The translations under genes and the position numbers were made by a program. Shown one piece after another: positions 41,984 through 56,100 of a stretch of DNA of 64,000 bases. The first letter of the stretch is position 1, and the number at the start of each line of letters is the position of its first letter. Origin of the DNA: Onthophagus taurus (Eukaryota > Arthropoda > Insecta > Coleoptera > Scarabaeidae); contig NC_091972.1 of assembly GCF_036711975.1 (NCBI RefSeq), positions 1,555,001 through 1,619,000 of the forward strand, given 5' to 3'. Below the pieces are notes generated by a model. The model made no database searches. It was given only the letters and a program-made list of their open reading frames with translations, and was not told the DNA's origin.

Positions 41984-42299
41984 TATATCATTTTCATAAA
42001 AAAAATTTAGGCATAAATTGAACGGGGGTTGTTTCGTTTAGTAATTTAGAAGGGTAGGTTGAAAGTACACATAGGGTCAAAATTATCAAAATTATGAGTT
42101 AAACATATTCCCCAAATTTCATTTTCCTAGCGTTTATGGTTTTTGAGAAAAAAAAAAATTAAACCGAAATTTTCCGCCATTTTTGGAGGGGTGTAGCTCC
42201 TTAGGGTAGCTACTTAAGGGTACTTATATATCAAAGTACCCTTCAAATTCACTAAAGAATCATCCTTGAAGTTTGTTGCAGTCATTCAGATACACCCTG

Positions 42300-43004
42300 T
42301 ATAGGTAATTAAATTTAATTCAAAAATCGAATATTTTTAGGTTTTAAATAATTTATTTAAACAAAAATTTGAAAAGTCTGGTTTACATTATTTATACGTT
42401 TTTGATTTGACTGCCGTTTTATACGTTCCATGTCCAATAATCCATTTTAGTCATGTTTATGGTTGTGAATACATCCATTTTATATTTAGTTTTACCGTTT
42501 TTTCGCTTTTTAATACATAATTCAAGCTAACCAATAAATTGTAATTAAATGATTACCTCTAATTAGCAGGGTTTTTAAAATAGATAATAGGTCATAAGAA
42601 GTTAAGTTACCCCTTTTTTAGATTATGTATAAATTTAGGTTATATGGTGTGTACATATTAGAGATATTTTGTTTAAATTTATTAATTACTAGCAATTTTA
42701 GTGATCAATTCTTAAATTAATAAGTTTTTAATAAAAAAAAATCCTTACTTTATGCTCACACCATATAAAAAGCAATTTACATCACAAAATAACTCATAGA
42801 AATGTACTCCTCTAGAAAAAAAAGTACCTAAAATAACAAATAAACATTTCTTAAGTAATTAAATTGTAATTTTTATTTCTTTTCTTATTTTTTTTTATCC
42901 TAAAGTTATGTTTTTATACAATATTTTTAGCATTGAGTAATAAATATTATAATAAAATAACAAATTACATTTAATTTACAGTATAAAAAATTACATTAAT
43001 ATGA
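42300..43004. other. No recognised feature
   Basis: Very AT-rich stretch between the foldback element and the SYS1 stop codon. It should include the SYS1 3' UTR. No open frame or repeat worth naming. Confidence 0.4.
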
Positions 43005-43591
43005 TTATAAATCAGTTTTTGGACCTAAACTCAAAGGAATTGCCTGTAACTCCGAGCGGAGGCACAAAAATTCCCCACATACACACATAAGACTTACACA
43101 CGCTATGTTTAATAACCACCATGAAAAGGTTGTGGGAAAACTCCCATTATAACACCAACAAACGATCAAGTGAAATAAATGCCAAGTACAACTAAAATCT
43201 AAGCACTGCTTAGTTCTTTCAACTATAAACCACAATGCAACAGCTCTAAAAAATTAAAAGTGTTATTAAAAATAAGCAATTTAAATGAAATATTAACTTA
43301 CCCCACCAAGGCATTTATTACAAAAGCAAATATCACTAGTTTACCTCCTAAATCTCTGATTTGAATCTCCTAAATAAATTAATCAAATTAAATTAATTCA
43401 TTTTCACTTAATTAACTTACATGGTACTCAAAAATATGATCCAACGTTCTTGTATCACTTGTTAAACCACCCAAAATAGTTAGTAACAACCCCAAACTAG
43501 TGTACAATACACATTGCATGCACACAATTTGTGATATTAATAACCAAGGGTCCCATTGGGCATAACGGAACGAACCGGTCAATTTCTTCAT
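43005..43591 (-). CDS. SYS1: SYS1 homolog, Golgi integral membrane protein
   Basis: Exons 43421-43591, 43302-43369 and 43005-43245 on the minus strand give 159 aa, against about 156 in human SYS1. The start MKKLTGSFRYAQWDPWLLIS and blocks IVCMQCVLYTSLGL, RTKQCLDFSCTWHLFHL, FPTTFSWWLLN and GEFLCLRSELQAIPLS match the family closely. Four hydrophobic segments are visible, about residues 16-40, 68-88, 97-115 and 120-140. SYS1 recruits ARFRP1/Arl3 to the trans-Golgi and acts in Golgi trafficking. Divergent from CLASP with 850 bp between the starts. Confidence 0.95.
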
Positions 43592-44441
43592 TTCTTAATC
43601 TCAAGATTTCTATTTTTTACATTATAAAGTTTAATTATTATTAACGTCAAAAGATTTCATCAGGTTATATTTACGACATATTTAAAACGTCATGTCACTT
43701 TTGACATATCACGATTAAAAATACAGAAATCTGCAAATCAATTGTGCGAATTATCTTTGTTTTATTAAAAAAATAAAATAAATTAATTCAATAATAGGTA
43801 AGTTATGTTACAAGATAAATATAAATTAATAAACTTTTATATGTTTCATTAATAATTAATTGTGTACTACTTGAAAACGATTTAAAAAAAATTGTAGATG
43901 TCGCTGATGTAGACTCCCTGATTTGCCGGTAGGTTTGACAGTTCCGGTAGAACTATTTGTAGTATATTGTCAAAATGGCTATACGTTAGGTGTTTCGGTT
44001 AAAAAAACTCCTTAAATTCCCATTTACATATTAAATTATACTATTTTAATACACGCCGAATAAACCTTTTCCTCGCATTATGTATTATATGCGGATGTGT
44101 GGTATAAAATAAAAAACCGTGTGTTGTGATTAATTCAGCAAATTTAGTGTAGGGTGAATTTTGCATCAAAACGAGGGTTGTTGGCGTGCGGTTCTTGAAG
44201 AAAAATAACGGGAAATCAGTTAAATTTTTATGTTAGTTCCCGTATTGCGGAACAGGCGAACGGAGGGTAACCTTATTTGTCAAATGTCGTCGAAGTGTTG
44301 ATGAAAAAAACGGGATAATAAATGTACGAAATATACGTTGTTTGCGAGTAATTTTGGGGCGTGTGGGCGATAAATAATCGAAAAATATAAGTAGTTTAAC
44401 TTCAAAATTTCCGGTATTACTTTTTCGATTTATTCGCCATC
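43592..44441. promoter_or_regulatory. Divergent SYS1/CLASP upstream interval
   Basis: Holds both 5' UTRs and promoters. The part from about 43900 is less AT-rich with CpGs, fitting the CLASP start. No TATA box is clear and no open frame is present. Confidence 0.5.
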
Positions 44442-47400
44442 ATGGCATACGTGTGTCCGAAGGATTTGGATGGGTTTTTACCGCTTCTATCGAAAGCCGA
44501 CACAAAATTTCGACAACAAGTCGGACAGGATCTTCTTTCTTACCTTGCGGAACCTTCTAATTCAATTTTGTGTCAGGATATTGGCCAATTTATTGATGGT
44601 CTTATACCATGGATGCAAAGCAGTAATTATAAGGTAAGTACAAGTGTTAAAAGTAAATATTTGTATAAATTATTTAACAAAATATTAACACGTGAGTAAA
44701 ATTATGTAAATATGAGTTGACCTTTACGGCAACAAACAGTTAGTATTTAAAGTTATCTTTTATTATCTAATTGTTTATCAAGATTTTTTGTTATATATAG
44801 ATTAATTTTTATTTATTATCAACATACCTAAGTAATGTTTTTATGATATCTCCTCAACATTGCGACAATCTATTGTCTATGTTGCAATGTTGCGGAGGTC
44901 TTGTGCATCATTAAGATCCATCTTGCAATGTTGATGCCCAACTTTCCTTACAGCGATCGTGGTTTTTATTTTTGTGTCCATTCTGGCAACATTCTCTCTA
45001 ACTTTTTCTTCACTTTCTTGTCCATTTAACAATGTCCTCATGCTTTGATGTGTTCGCTTCGTTGTCTGTCTTTTAAACAGTAGCTGTTAGAGCTTTTATT
45101 GGCATGATGGGTCTTATAGCATAATTTGTGTCTTGCTGTTGCCGTGCAATGTTAGGACACACCCTTATGCAATGCAAAATAATTATAATGAACGGAATTT
45201 ATGTCACTATTTAATAATGGGATATAAGTAGTTTGTATCCTAACCTCAGTATGTAAATATTTTTTAAGTAAATAATTAAATGCGATTACTCTATATTGCT
45301 TTTAAAGGCATTAATAATTGCTCAAACAAAATAACGATAAGACTCCAATATTAAAGCGACTTATTCTTAGTATAAAAAGAATTAACAATAAACAACTTCA
45401 TTTAATGGTTCAACTTCTATTTCTTTTTATTTGACGGCTTATCGAATTTAACCTAATTGGGTCAATTCTATTTTTATTCGGTTTACATCATTGTGGTTAA
45501 ATTTAGCCGGGGATTGTTTACGTTTTTTTCTCAACGTCTCACCTTAGGTGTTCGAATTCAGGTGTCAAGGTCTCCTTTATAAACAGAGTAAGTAGGTTTT
45601 AGCCACTTTGTAATGGATCTTTTTTCTTCAAAAAAATTTCAAGATATCTACTTGTATTTTAATGAATCCTATTAACCTTTTTCTTTAACCCATTAACACT
45701 CCATGTGCATTAAAGTTTCTCCACATTATTAACTTTGATATCAAATAAAAAAATCTGCGCAACATATGGCGATTAAACCGCAGTTGTTGCATCACCGTCT
45801 ATTTTCTATGCTATTAAACGTCACTTTAAGGCGTATCAACTCAATTATATTCACGGTAGCGTGAAAATATTTTTGAAACACCATCATTCGTTTCGATGGT
45901 CTTAAACGTCTTAAAACCTCTTTAAATCATTGATAATTTAATATAGTAAGAGTGTTTTCAATGTATCCATAGAGTTGGTTGATTTAAGGTAATATTAGCA
46001 TTTAGGTTCGTAGTTTGCAAAGTTCAATGTACTCTATATGCCGAGATTTTAAAATAACTTCTTCAACGGGGGTTTGTAAACTTCCACAGCGCCATCGAAA
46101 ACGTGCATATGGATGGCGTGTAATGTAGTCGGTGTACATTTTCATCGATTTAATAAAAGGTAAACCCACGGGAGGGTTAAATTGGGGAAACTAAATGTTG
46201 TCGTGTGAATCGCGTGATTATAAATGTTTTTCTTGGTTGAGGGGTGAATTAGATGAGTTTAATTTCATTCTAAATAAAGGAAGAGAATATAAAAGGTTGA
46301 GAAAAGATAAGATCGTGTGAAATATTCATACATTGGATGAGACTAACGGATTTTTTTTATTCTTTGTGATCGTAACCTTCAAGGCAAAAAAATCCCAAGT
46401 AATGTTACCCTATTTAACCAAATAAGGTTTTCTATGTGAATAAATAGGTATGATTTCACCGTGTAGGTTTTTTTTACAAATCGTAAAATTCCTTTACGGG
46501 ACAATGGGCCATTATTTCCTCTTCTATCCCACATACAAATACGGTGGTAGTCAGTAAAAGCACATTCTTTGAACTTGTCGGACTTGTTAAAGACTTGGAC
46601 TGTCACCGCTTAGTTCCTTTCACACGTATCATAAGAATTATTTTGCAGTACACTCATTTGGAATTTTCTCTTTTTTTTGTATCAGTTTAGAGTTTTTTAG
46701 AAACATGAAATCTCTCTAGAAGGTGCTATTCCAAACTCTTGGAGCTTTCCAAAATTGTCACCAACCCAGGACTAAAAAAAAACTTATTTAAAAAATTCAA
46801 ACAACAAAGGTAAAACTTGTTGATTAAAGAGGCTTTCACACCAAAGTAACATGTCACTTTCGATATGCTATCAGGAAGCAGGATGGATCGCGCAACATTC
46901 AATTTTACTTTCATACCAAATGTAGCTTGCTATTCTAAATATGAAATATGAGCTTAATTGGTTTTGTCATCTCGCTAGGAGATGACAAATAGGAGGGGAA
47001 AAAAGAAGATACGTTAAGTTACGAATCACTCTGTATGATAAAAATGTCTTTTACCTTGAGAGTAATTTATAAAATCCTATTTGTGTTTTAAATTACATTC
47101 AATTGGTCGTTGTTAAAAGGAAATAATAATAATGATGTAGATAAAGATGGTTAGAGAGATTTGTTATTTAATGTAGTTGAATTTTATTAACTTTTGAAAT
47201 TGTTTTATTGTTTTGGTGAAGTAATTGAAGACAAAATTAGAACTTGTAAAACTTGAGCTTAACGGCTCTATTTCCAGCTTACATTTAAAGCGCGCGTACT
47301 TTCAAATACTTTCTTCTATTCAATCTATTTTCATAGTTACCCCTCTCTGTTTTGCGCTACACGGTATTTTTGGAAAATGCTCCTGGTAGTTAGTGTAGCG

Positions 47401-50128
47401 AAGTGTCGCCAAAAGGTCGGCCAAATTAACACTAAATTAAAACTTTTTATTGAAATAAATAATCAATCAAAAAATGTTTTATTTTAACTCAAAATTTGGT
47501 ATGTATTATTTATTTTGAAATGTTTTTCCAACTAACAGTTATGAACACCCTTAAATTAGTAAACATTAGTAGGCGTTGTGTACGTGATGGTTATTTAGCC
47601 TTGGTAATCTGTATTTGACCGACTCTCTTACGTAAAATGTCCAATTGAAACAAATAATATACACTTTATTTCAACGAAGGTTTATCATTGCATGCAACCA
47701 ATTAGTTGTTAATTAGCATACAAAAAGCGATTGTTTTCAATTTTAATCGTTAAATGATGCTTTTGAGAAAAGTTAAAAAGATGATTCTAACAAAATCTGT
47801 TAGATTTGCCCGTTAACCAAATGCCGTTAGTTATACCTTATTACATGTGTAAATGAGAGGCAAATGTTGGTGGTTATGTACAGTCTTTCATTTACATGAT
47901 TTAATTTCCTATAATTTTCGTCGCGTGATTACGGTTTTAGAGTGTTTATTAATTTACAACCGGTTTTTAACCCACTGGAGTTTTATTTTGTAACAATAAA
48001 TAATAAATTAATAATTTTTTAAAAATTTTAATCCACTTTTTTATGTTTGCCATACGTAAAAGAGTTACAAAAATAAAAACCCGAACTGGTAGGCGTTATA
48101 AGTGATACCCGAAATGGAAACTTGTATTTTTTTAATTCTACTTGAACATTCTACATACAAAACATTCCGACAGTTATATTCATACTTTCTAGTGACTAAC
48201 GTCTGTAATGTAATAAACATGTTTCTTTGATTTCAATAAAAGATACGATAATTTGTTTTTTTGTAGGTTTCCAGCAATGGCATCGAGGTGATGACATACC
48301 TCGTGGATAGATTAGGACATGATTTCCGGCCATACTTACAAACAGTGTTGCCAGCCGTCGTGGACCGACTCGGCGACGCCAAAGACACCGTACGAGAGAA
48401 AGCGCAACTTTTGATATTGAAAATTTTGGAACGCGAAGTGTTGACCCCGCAAAGTTTATTGGACAAATTGACCCCGAGCTTTTCGCATAAGAACGCAAAA
48501 ATTAGAGAGGAGGTGCTTCGATGTTTAGTTAACACACTCAATGAGTAAGAATAATATTTTTTTTCAAAATCAAATCGAATTACAATTAATTATTTTGCGT
48601 AGACATGGAGCTCAAACAGTCTCATTAAATAAATTAATTCCACATATTGTAAAATTACTTTCGGATTCAACAGTGACAGTACGTGACACCGCTTTTTCTA
48701 CTATGGTAGATCTGTATAAACACGTTGGTGATAAATTGCGAATAGACATCCAAAGAAGAAATTTGATACCTACGGCTAAACTTCCTGTCCTCCTGGCACG
48801 ATTCGAAGAAGTAAAAAGTGCCGGGGAATTATTACCGACAGCCGCTACAAATATTGATTGTACGTTTTATTGAATATCGCGTAACCTTAAATTTTAATTA
48901 AAACTATTTTTAGTTTTTACTGACGAAGTGGATAAAGCTGTTATGGCAAAACCAGCAGTGCCAGTTAAAAAGTTAGGATTAGGTGCTGTTTGTAGGAATC
49001 CTTCATCAGCTAGTGCTCGACAAGCTGCTTCTTCACCAGCCATTACGTCAGGTAGGTTCAAATTTTGTAAGTATAAATGTTGTTTTAATTTGTGTAACTT
49101 GTGACTGGTTATCTATGAGATATGTAAATCTAAATAACACCAATAAATTTAAGAAGGGGAATTTTAACCAACTTTAAAGAAATTAAGAAATTAATTTAAA
49201 TATCTTTACAAAATAAAGGGATAAATTTAAGAATCTTCCCCATAACATTCTCCCAGGTCTCCTTCAGTCATCCTCTTCATCTGTATACCTTCCAAACTTG
49301 TTTCACTTGCCCTTTTTTTTTAGTCTGACTAGATGTCCCCACCAACTCAGTTCTTTATTATCTATATTCTCCAAAATGTTCTCCACCCCCACTTCTTTTC
49401 TGACCTCTTGATTTCTAACTCTATCTCGCCTTGTTATATTTTTTATTCTTAAATCTTGCTTTTGTCCTTTTCTGTCAGTATCCATAACTCGCTTCCATAT
49501 GTCAATATTGATCTATTTACTGGTTTATATACTACTATCCGTGCAAAAAGTCAAGGCCCCTCAATTTAGAGATCGATATCTTCGTAACCGCTCGAAGGAA
49601 GAAGTTGCGGTAAAGTTTATTGAAATCAGTGAATATTTCTACGTAACATATGTTAACACTTTCGTGACCGATCACGTATTTTTACGTTTTTATATTGTCA
49701 TCAGTGAGGAGCCGCTCACGTATTTTTACGTTTTTATATTGTCTATAGCCAGGCGCCGCTCACGTATTTTTACGTTTATATGACATTACTTGCGGCTCCT
49801 GGCGTAACAATACGTAGCGAAGATGCCGGCCATTAACGTTATCCTAATTGTATGTTGAGCGGACGCGAAAGTGTTAATTTGAAAAATTTCGGATTCACGG
49901 TTTTCTTTTTATCGCTAGTTAAATGAAAAAAGTACCCGATTTTTGAGAGTGCCAGCAACTTTGTCTACTTAGCGATTTTTTTTCTCCAAAACTATTTGAC
50001 AAAAAAATTTCAAATTTGAAATTTATTTATTTATTTGTAATCTTTGGAATACAAACAGGACAGGCCCAGTGAAGTATCCACTAATAATACATAAGAAGAA
50101 CAATAGAAAAATTAATGTTAATAATAAT

Positions 50129-50172
<44 letters not shown>

Positions 50173-53100
50173 GGTGTCCCACCTAAGTTGCCTCGGTCCA
50201 TAGCCGAATTATGATTGAGTTTTTCGAAAAATGTTTCAGATAAAAGTTGAATCGAATCATATTGTACATATTTTAAAATTAGTTTCAGTAATGGCGGACT
50301 TCCGCTTCTACCGGAAATGGATATCAACTTTGTTATTTTAAATGGAACAGCCTGTATATTATTGCATTTTTGGATTCTTTGTGAAATTTCAATGGTACTT
50401 TGTTAAGGATACCTTAGGTCTAACTGGTATCGTTTTTGAATTATATGACGATTTTAGAAAAAAATGACATTTGCAGCGTCTTATAAATTTGGTAATATTG
50501 CCGAAACTGTGAAAGCTAGAAAGATTTGGTTTTCTGTTTTGGATTAACAATAAAAGAACACACGTTTGCTAATAGAAAATTATGCATTTATATTACGGAA
50601 TTCTTAAGTAGGGATCTGTAATTTTGGAACTTTTTAATCATGGATAACTTATTTTTTTTAAATGGAACAATATACAAATTTTTGCAAAACTGAATGTAAA
50701 ATTTAATTTCCCTTCAGTTTTATACAGGTATCATGGTGTCTATCTTCAACGGTTTTGGAGATATTCCCGATTTTTCAGTTTTTTACGTTAGGTATGTATT
50801 GCGAAGTAGGCTTAGGACTGATAAAATGGAAGGTGGTCGACGCTTTGCAATACTATTAAAAATTGAAGTAGGCTTGGAAAACAAACTAGGTAAACTGTCA
50901 TTACTGTTCCACGCATTAGAACTGTCATTAGTGTTCTACGCATTAGAACTGGCTTTCAAAGTATTATTTGTTATCATAATAATTAAAAATGTCACTTACG
51001 CGGAAAGAATTAATCGATATGGTTTTCGTCAAGAGTTTACGCACAACAATATCCAGATAGGAGGCATCCAAATAAGAGGGCATTTCTGTCCTTACTGAAA
51101 AGATTTACAAATACTGGATCCGTAAAACGTACTAAGCGCAACCGTAATAACTCCGTACTTACGGATGAAAACCAGTTGCACGTATTGTTAGCTGTGCAAG
51201 AAAATGCAGAATCTAGTGTGCGTGAAATAAGTAGGTGGACAAACATCAGTAAATCTTCGGTACACCGTATCGAATCCAGTTGCACCAGGAAATTACTGAA
51301 GGCGATTTCGAAAGCAGGCTGTTATTCTGTCAGTGGGCAATTGAAAGAACTAATCTTGATGCGAATTTTTTCGGACAGGTGATGTTTTCAGATGAAGCTA
51401 CCTTTCACAAAAATGGGTTTGTGAATCGTCATATCGTCATGAATTGTCATTATTATGATACAGCCAGTAGAGATGGTCAGTGAACGTGTGGGCAGGTGTC
51501 ATTGGAACGCATATCATAGGCCCTTTCTTTCATAATCAACGTTTGACGGGTAGGATTTATTTAGAATGTTTAGAAAATAGTTTGGGCGTTCTGTTGGAAA
51601 ATATTCCACTAGCTATTCGTTAGTAGATGTGGTTCCAACTCGATGGTGCTCCACCGCACAATACCGCCCAAGTACGTCGGTATTTGGATGTGTCCTTTCC
51701 CGACCGCTGTTAGATGGCCTCCGAGATCGCCAGATCTTACCACTTGCGATTTCTTTTTATGGGGTTTCATTAAAAGCAAGGTTTATGAGACATCACCAAC
51801 TACTCCTGACGATATGCGTCAACGTATTGTAAGAGCTTTTCAAGAAATCACACCAGAAATGCTCAGAAATGTTCAAAACTCCTTACAAAAACGATTTCAA
51901 TTATGTAGTGAACAAAACGGACAACATTTTGAACATTTGATGCAATAGTGTTTCTTTATGTGTGTTTTGTTTCCAGTGGTCTGGTTGTGTTTTGTTGGCC
52001 ACTTTTTAAGCATGCCGGTAATATTTCTGCCAGTCCTAAGCCTGGTAAAATGCGAGGGGAAGGTGGCCGGCGCTGCGAAATAAGTATCTATCGTTAAAAA
52101 CTGAAAAATCTCCAAAACCGTTGAAGATAGACACCATGATACCTGTATAAAACTGAAAGGAAATTAAATTTTACATCCAGTTATGCAAAAATTTGTATAT
52201 TGTTCCATTTAAAAAAAATAAGTTATCCATGATTAAAAAGTTCGAAAATTACAGATCCCTACTTAAGAACTCCGTAATATAAATGCATAATTTTCTATTA
52301 GCAAACGTGTGCTCTTTTATTGTTAATACAAAACAGAAAACCAAATCTTTCTATCTTTCACAGTTTCGGCAATATTGCCAAATTTATAAGACGCTGCAAA
52401 TGTCATTTTTTTCGAAAATCGTCATATAATTCAAAAACGATACCAGTTAGACCTAAGCTATCCTCAACAAAGTACCATTAAAATTTCACGAGGAATCCAA
52501 AAATGCAATAATATACAGGATGTTCCATTTAAAATAACAAAGTTGATATCCATTTCCGGTAGAAGCGGAAGTCCGCCATTACTGAAACTAATTTTAAAAT
52601 ATGTACAATATGATTCGATTCAACTTTTATTTGAAACATTTTTTGAAAAACTCAATCATAATTCGGCTATGGACTGAGGCAACTTAGGTGGGACACCCTG
52701 TATATAAAAGTAAACAAAAACCAGCAAAAGGGAAAAAATGAACAAAAAATAAAATAATAACAAAAACAAAATGACAATATGTTTAATGATGTTAATAATA
52801 ATATGAATATTAATATCAACGACTCGCTCAGCTGTCAGACAACGCACGCAATGCTACTGACATTGCAAGTGGCGAATGTTTTTGGCAGAAGATAGTGAAC
52901 GAATACAAGACAGATCAGAAAAAGGACGGGATATGCGACATATAAATCCCAGCATGCGAGAAGCCTTGTTAACAATATAGTCAATATGAGCCGAAAAAGA
53001 GAGTTTAGAGTCAAAAATAACTCCAAGGTCTCTCACGCATTCGGATTGTCTGAGGATAGTTGAGCCAAGGGAGTAATCAAAGACGACAGGATAGCGTTTA

Positions 53101-56100
53101 CGAGTAAATGTAATTTTACTGCGTTTATCAAGGTTTAAGAACAAGTTATTTCTTAAACAATATTCATGTAACTAGTTTAAATCGTCTTGCAGTTTTGCAC
53201 AGTCGTCGGTAGAACAGATGCGGCTAAATATCTTGCTATCATCGGCGTAAAGTAGAAAATTTGAATGGTGAAAACATGCATGGATATCGTTAATGTAGAG
53301 TAGAAAGAAAAGCGGTCCCAGATGACTACCCTGAGCGAGGCCAGAAGAAATATCTCTAAATGCAGAGCGGTAGTTACCTATGCTAACAGCCTGCGATCTG
53401 CCGGAGATGTAAGATGAAATCCAGGAAATTAACCAGTTGGAATGTCAAAATTAGCAAGTTTAGTTAAAAGGATCCCATGATCAATTCTATCAAACGCCTT
53501 GCTATAATCGGTGTATATGGCGTCTACCTGGCGTCTAAATGGTGGTAAACCAATGTGTTCTTAATGTGGGACATATTTAATTTTTTCGATATTCCATATA
53601 GTTTCGCGGAAAATCGCGGTTTAGTAGGATGCGGTTATTTCGAAAACGACCTGACAGATTTCAACGCGATTTTTACCAAAATATGTCAAATAATGTCGGT
53701 TGTCGGATTCCGTTATTAGTTTTTCAAAATTAGGGCTCCCGAATTTTTTAAGAGCGATTTAATGGAATTACAAATTATAGAGAAACAGAAATAAGTTATG
53801 CAGGGAGAGGAAGGGTATCCCAGACAGTACGTCGCGTCTTTATCTTACCTACATAAAGAAATAAGGCGCGACGTCCTGTCTGGGACGCACCATCTGTTCC
53901 GATTGGACAGAACCCCCGTCACCCCGCAGAGCTTATTTCTGTTTCTTTTTAATTTGTAATTCCATTAAATCGCTCTTAAAAAAATAGGGAGCTCCACAGA
54001 CTACTACCAGACGGCCAACTCCATTGTGAAAGCGAGATCCAATATATACCGGTCTCTCTCACTCATCATGTAACACTTATGTAGATGGCAGTGAGAAGCA
54101 AAAATGCAATTGGCGCCAAATTCAAATCTTTTATTTAATTTAAAATTTGAATCAGGAATAATTTTGATCTAATGTGCTTTTTGTGGATCTATTAAGCTAT
54201 ATTTAGCTTGCGTAAGCCAAAATAATTACAGCTTAATAGACAAATAAAAAGCACCTCAAATCAAAAAGTTATAATTTTATAATTTCAATGCAAAATAAAG
54301 AGAAATCCATTGGCGATTTAAAATTTTATATTTAAATGACAATATAATTACAATAAAAACCGCTGTCCTCGTCTTCTCCGGGATGACCCTCACAGGTTGG
54401 GTTGGGTTGGCCGTTTTTGTCTGTGGTTTTCAATTGATAAAGTACATATAACAAAAAAGCATTATAACAAATAAATGTTGGTTATCAACCACCAACTGCT
54501 TCTTACCCTAAGTGACATGGTGTTATCAAAAATTTGAATACTTAATTTGAATACTATTGAAATTAAAAATTAATATAATTAAAATACTAACCTGTCCTTA
54601 TTCTTGGGAAAACAAAATAATTTTCCAACTTCATCTTCGCTACATCCACACACAATGCAAAACATTTTTACAATAATTATTCTCGAAAATTATTCGTAAA
54701 AAATACAACGCAAAAATAGATAATAAGCACAAATAAGACAATAAACGCAAAAGGACTGTGTGACATGTGACATACATAAAATGTCAAAACCGCTTAAACA
54801 AAGTCAACAGCTTTCTGTAATATTACTAACGACATGTACGCCATCTACTAAGGATTTCTATCAAGATGACAAAGAGAAAATATCGGTATTATGATGTGAT
54901 AATAAGAGATAGAGAATGGCCTATCATTTTCCCGGTGAGCTAACTCTCTGCCTTACTCTGTGGGGAGCTCTAATTTTGAAGAACTGGTAACGGAATCCGA
55001 TAATCAACATTATTTGACATATTTTGGTCAAATCCGCGAGGAAATCCACTCAGCCGTTTTCGATATAAGGGCGTCTTACTAAACCGCGATTTTCCGCGAA
55101 ACTGTATGGAATATCGAAAAAATAAAATATGCCACTCATTAAGAACACATCAGGCTACAACCAGTTCAAAATTAAAATTTTTTCGTACGATAGTTTTCGA
55201 GAAAAAAAAACGCCAAGTTGACAAAGTTGCCGGTACCGTAAAAAATCAGGTACTTTTTTCAGTTAACTCGCGATAAAAAGAAAACCGTGAATCCGAAAAT
55301 TTTTAAATTAACATATGTTTCGTAGAAATGTTCAGTGATTACAGCAAACTTTGTCGCATTTTTTTTTATCAAGCGGTTGCGAAGGTATCGATCTCTAAAG
55401 TGAGGAGCCTTGACTTTTTGCACGGATAGAGTTTGAGTACTTTTCTTTTCCCAATAAAGTCAAATCAAGCCTTCTCGTCAGTGGAAAGTATGTTTATTCT
55501 AGTCTTTCGTTTCTACTCCATCATGTTTTCCAGTTTAATCGATTGTAACTCCTAAATACTTGTCTTCCTTCTATCGTCATCATTTTAGTTTTTTTTTTCT
55601 ATTTATTTTCATGCCATATTCTTTTAGTACTTCATTCAATGTTGTTTCGTCCACTTTATTATAACATAATCTTAAACTACAACGTTCCGGTTCATAAGCA
55701 TAACTATTAGAACTTTAATGGGGTTAGCAGAACTTTGAAATTGCAAAAAATTTCAACCTCACGAGACTTGGGTAATTTCGGCCACGTGGAATAATTTGGA
55801 CGTTTGTAACTTTCTCGATTTAAATCGCTGCTCAACGATTCGTAAGAATAATCGTTTGAACTCAAAGGGAGGTAAACGAAACTTCTATCAGAACTTCAAA
55901 TTGTATTTTGTGTATTGACTTAAAGTATTTAAAAAATTTTTACATTTATTTATCACAGTAATTATGTTTTTAGACATTTGAAAAATTAATCATACCGTTT
56001 GAGAGTTATATTTCTCTTAATACTATTTGTTTGTGACAACTACTATTATACAGGGTGATTCAAAAAACCTCTGACAGACTTCTAGAGTAGATAATACATG

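Larger units (their letters stand above)
40281..42299. mobile_element. Outer foldback element with TA flanks
   Basis: Ends CAGGGTGTATCTGAATGA and its inverse, preceded and followed by TA. The arms extend at least 180 bp (left to about 40470, right from about 42010), sharing the AAACCATAAACGCTAGGAAA stretch. It contains a hairpin (40709-40931) and another element (40945-41983). No transposase of its own remains. Confidence 0.8.
49538..55426. mobile_element. 5.9-kb foldback element inserted in a LINE, TA-flanked
   Basis: The left end TCCGTGCAAAAAGTCAAGGC and its inverse at the right end pair, and the arms match for several hundred bases (49538 to about 50020 against about 55160-55426). The match includes CACGGTTTTCTTTTTATCGC, but the left arm carries an extra tandem repeat. 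TA lies on both sides, and removing the element restores the LINE frame. Later insertions enlarged it: a jockey remnant, a DUF4817-type transposon and another foldback. No transposase of its own is recognisable. Confidence 0.82.

Noticed and set aside
44850-44960. Possible structured RNA from repeated GCAATGTTG and inverse words
   Set aside because: The words are irregularly spaced and I could not draw a stable consistent fold; no RNA family is suggested.
49672-49782. CRISPR-like array (short repeats with spacers)
   Set aside because: Units are plain tandem copies without unique spacers, and the context is an insect transposon.
50133-50169. AT microsatellite as a regulatory element
   Set aside because: Simple dinucleotide run next to a LINE tail; it only served as a TA target for the inserted transposon.
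51037-51285. Minus-strand open frame, 82 aa
   Set aside because: Shadow of the plus-strand DUF4817 transposase; no motif of its own.
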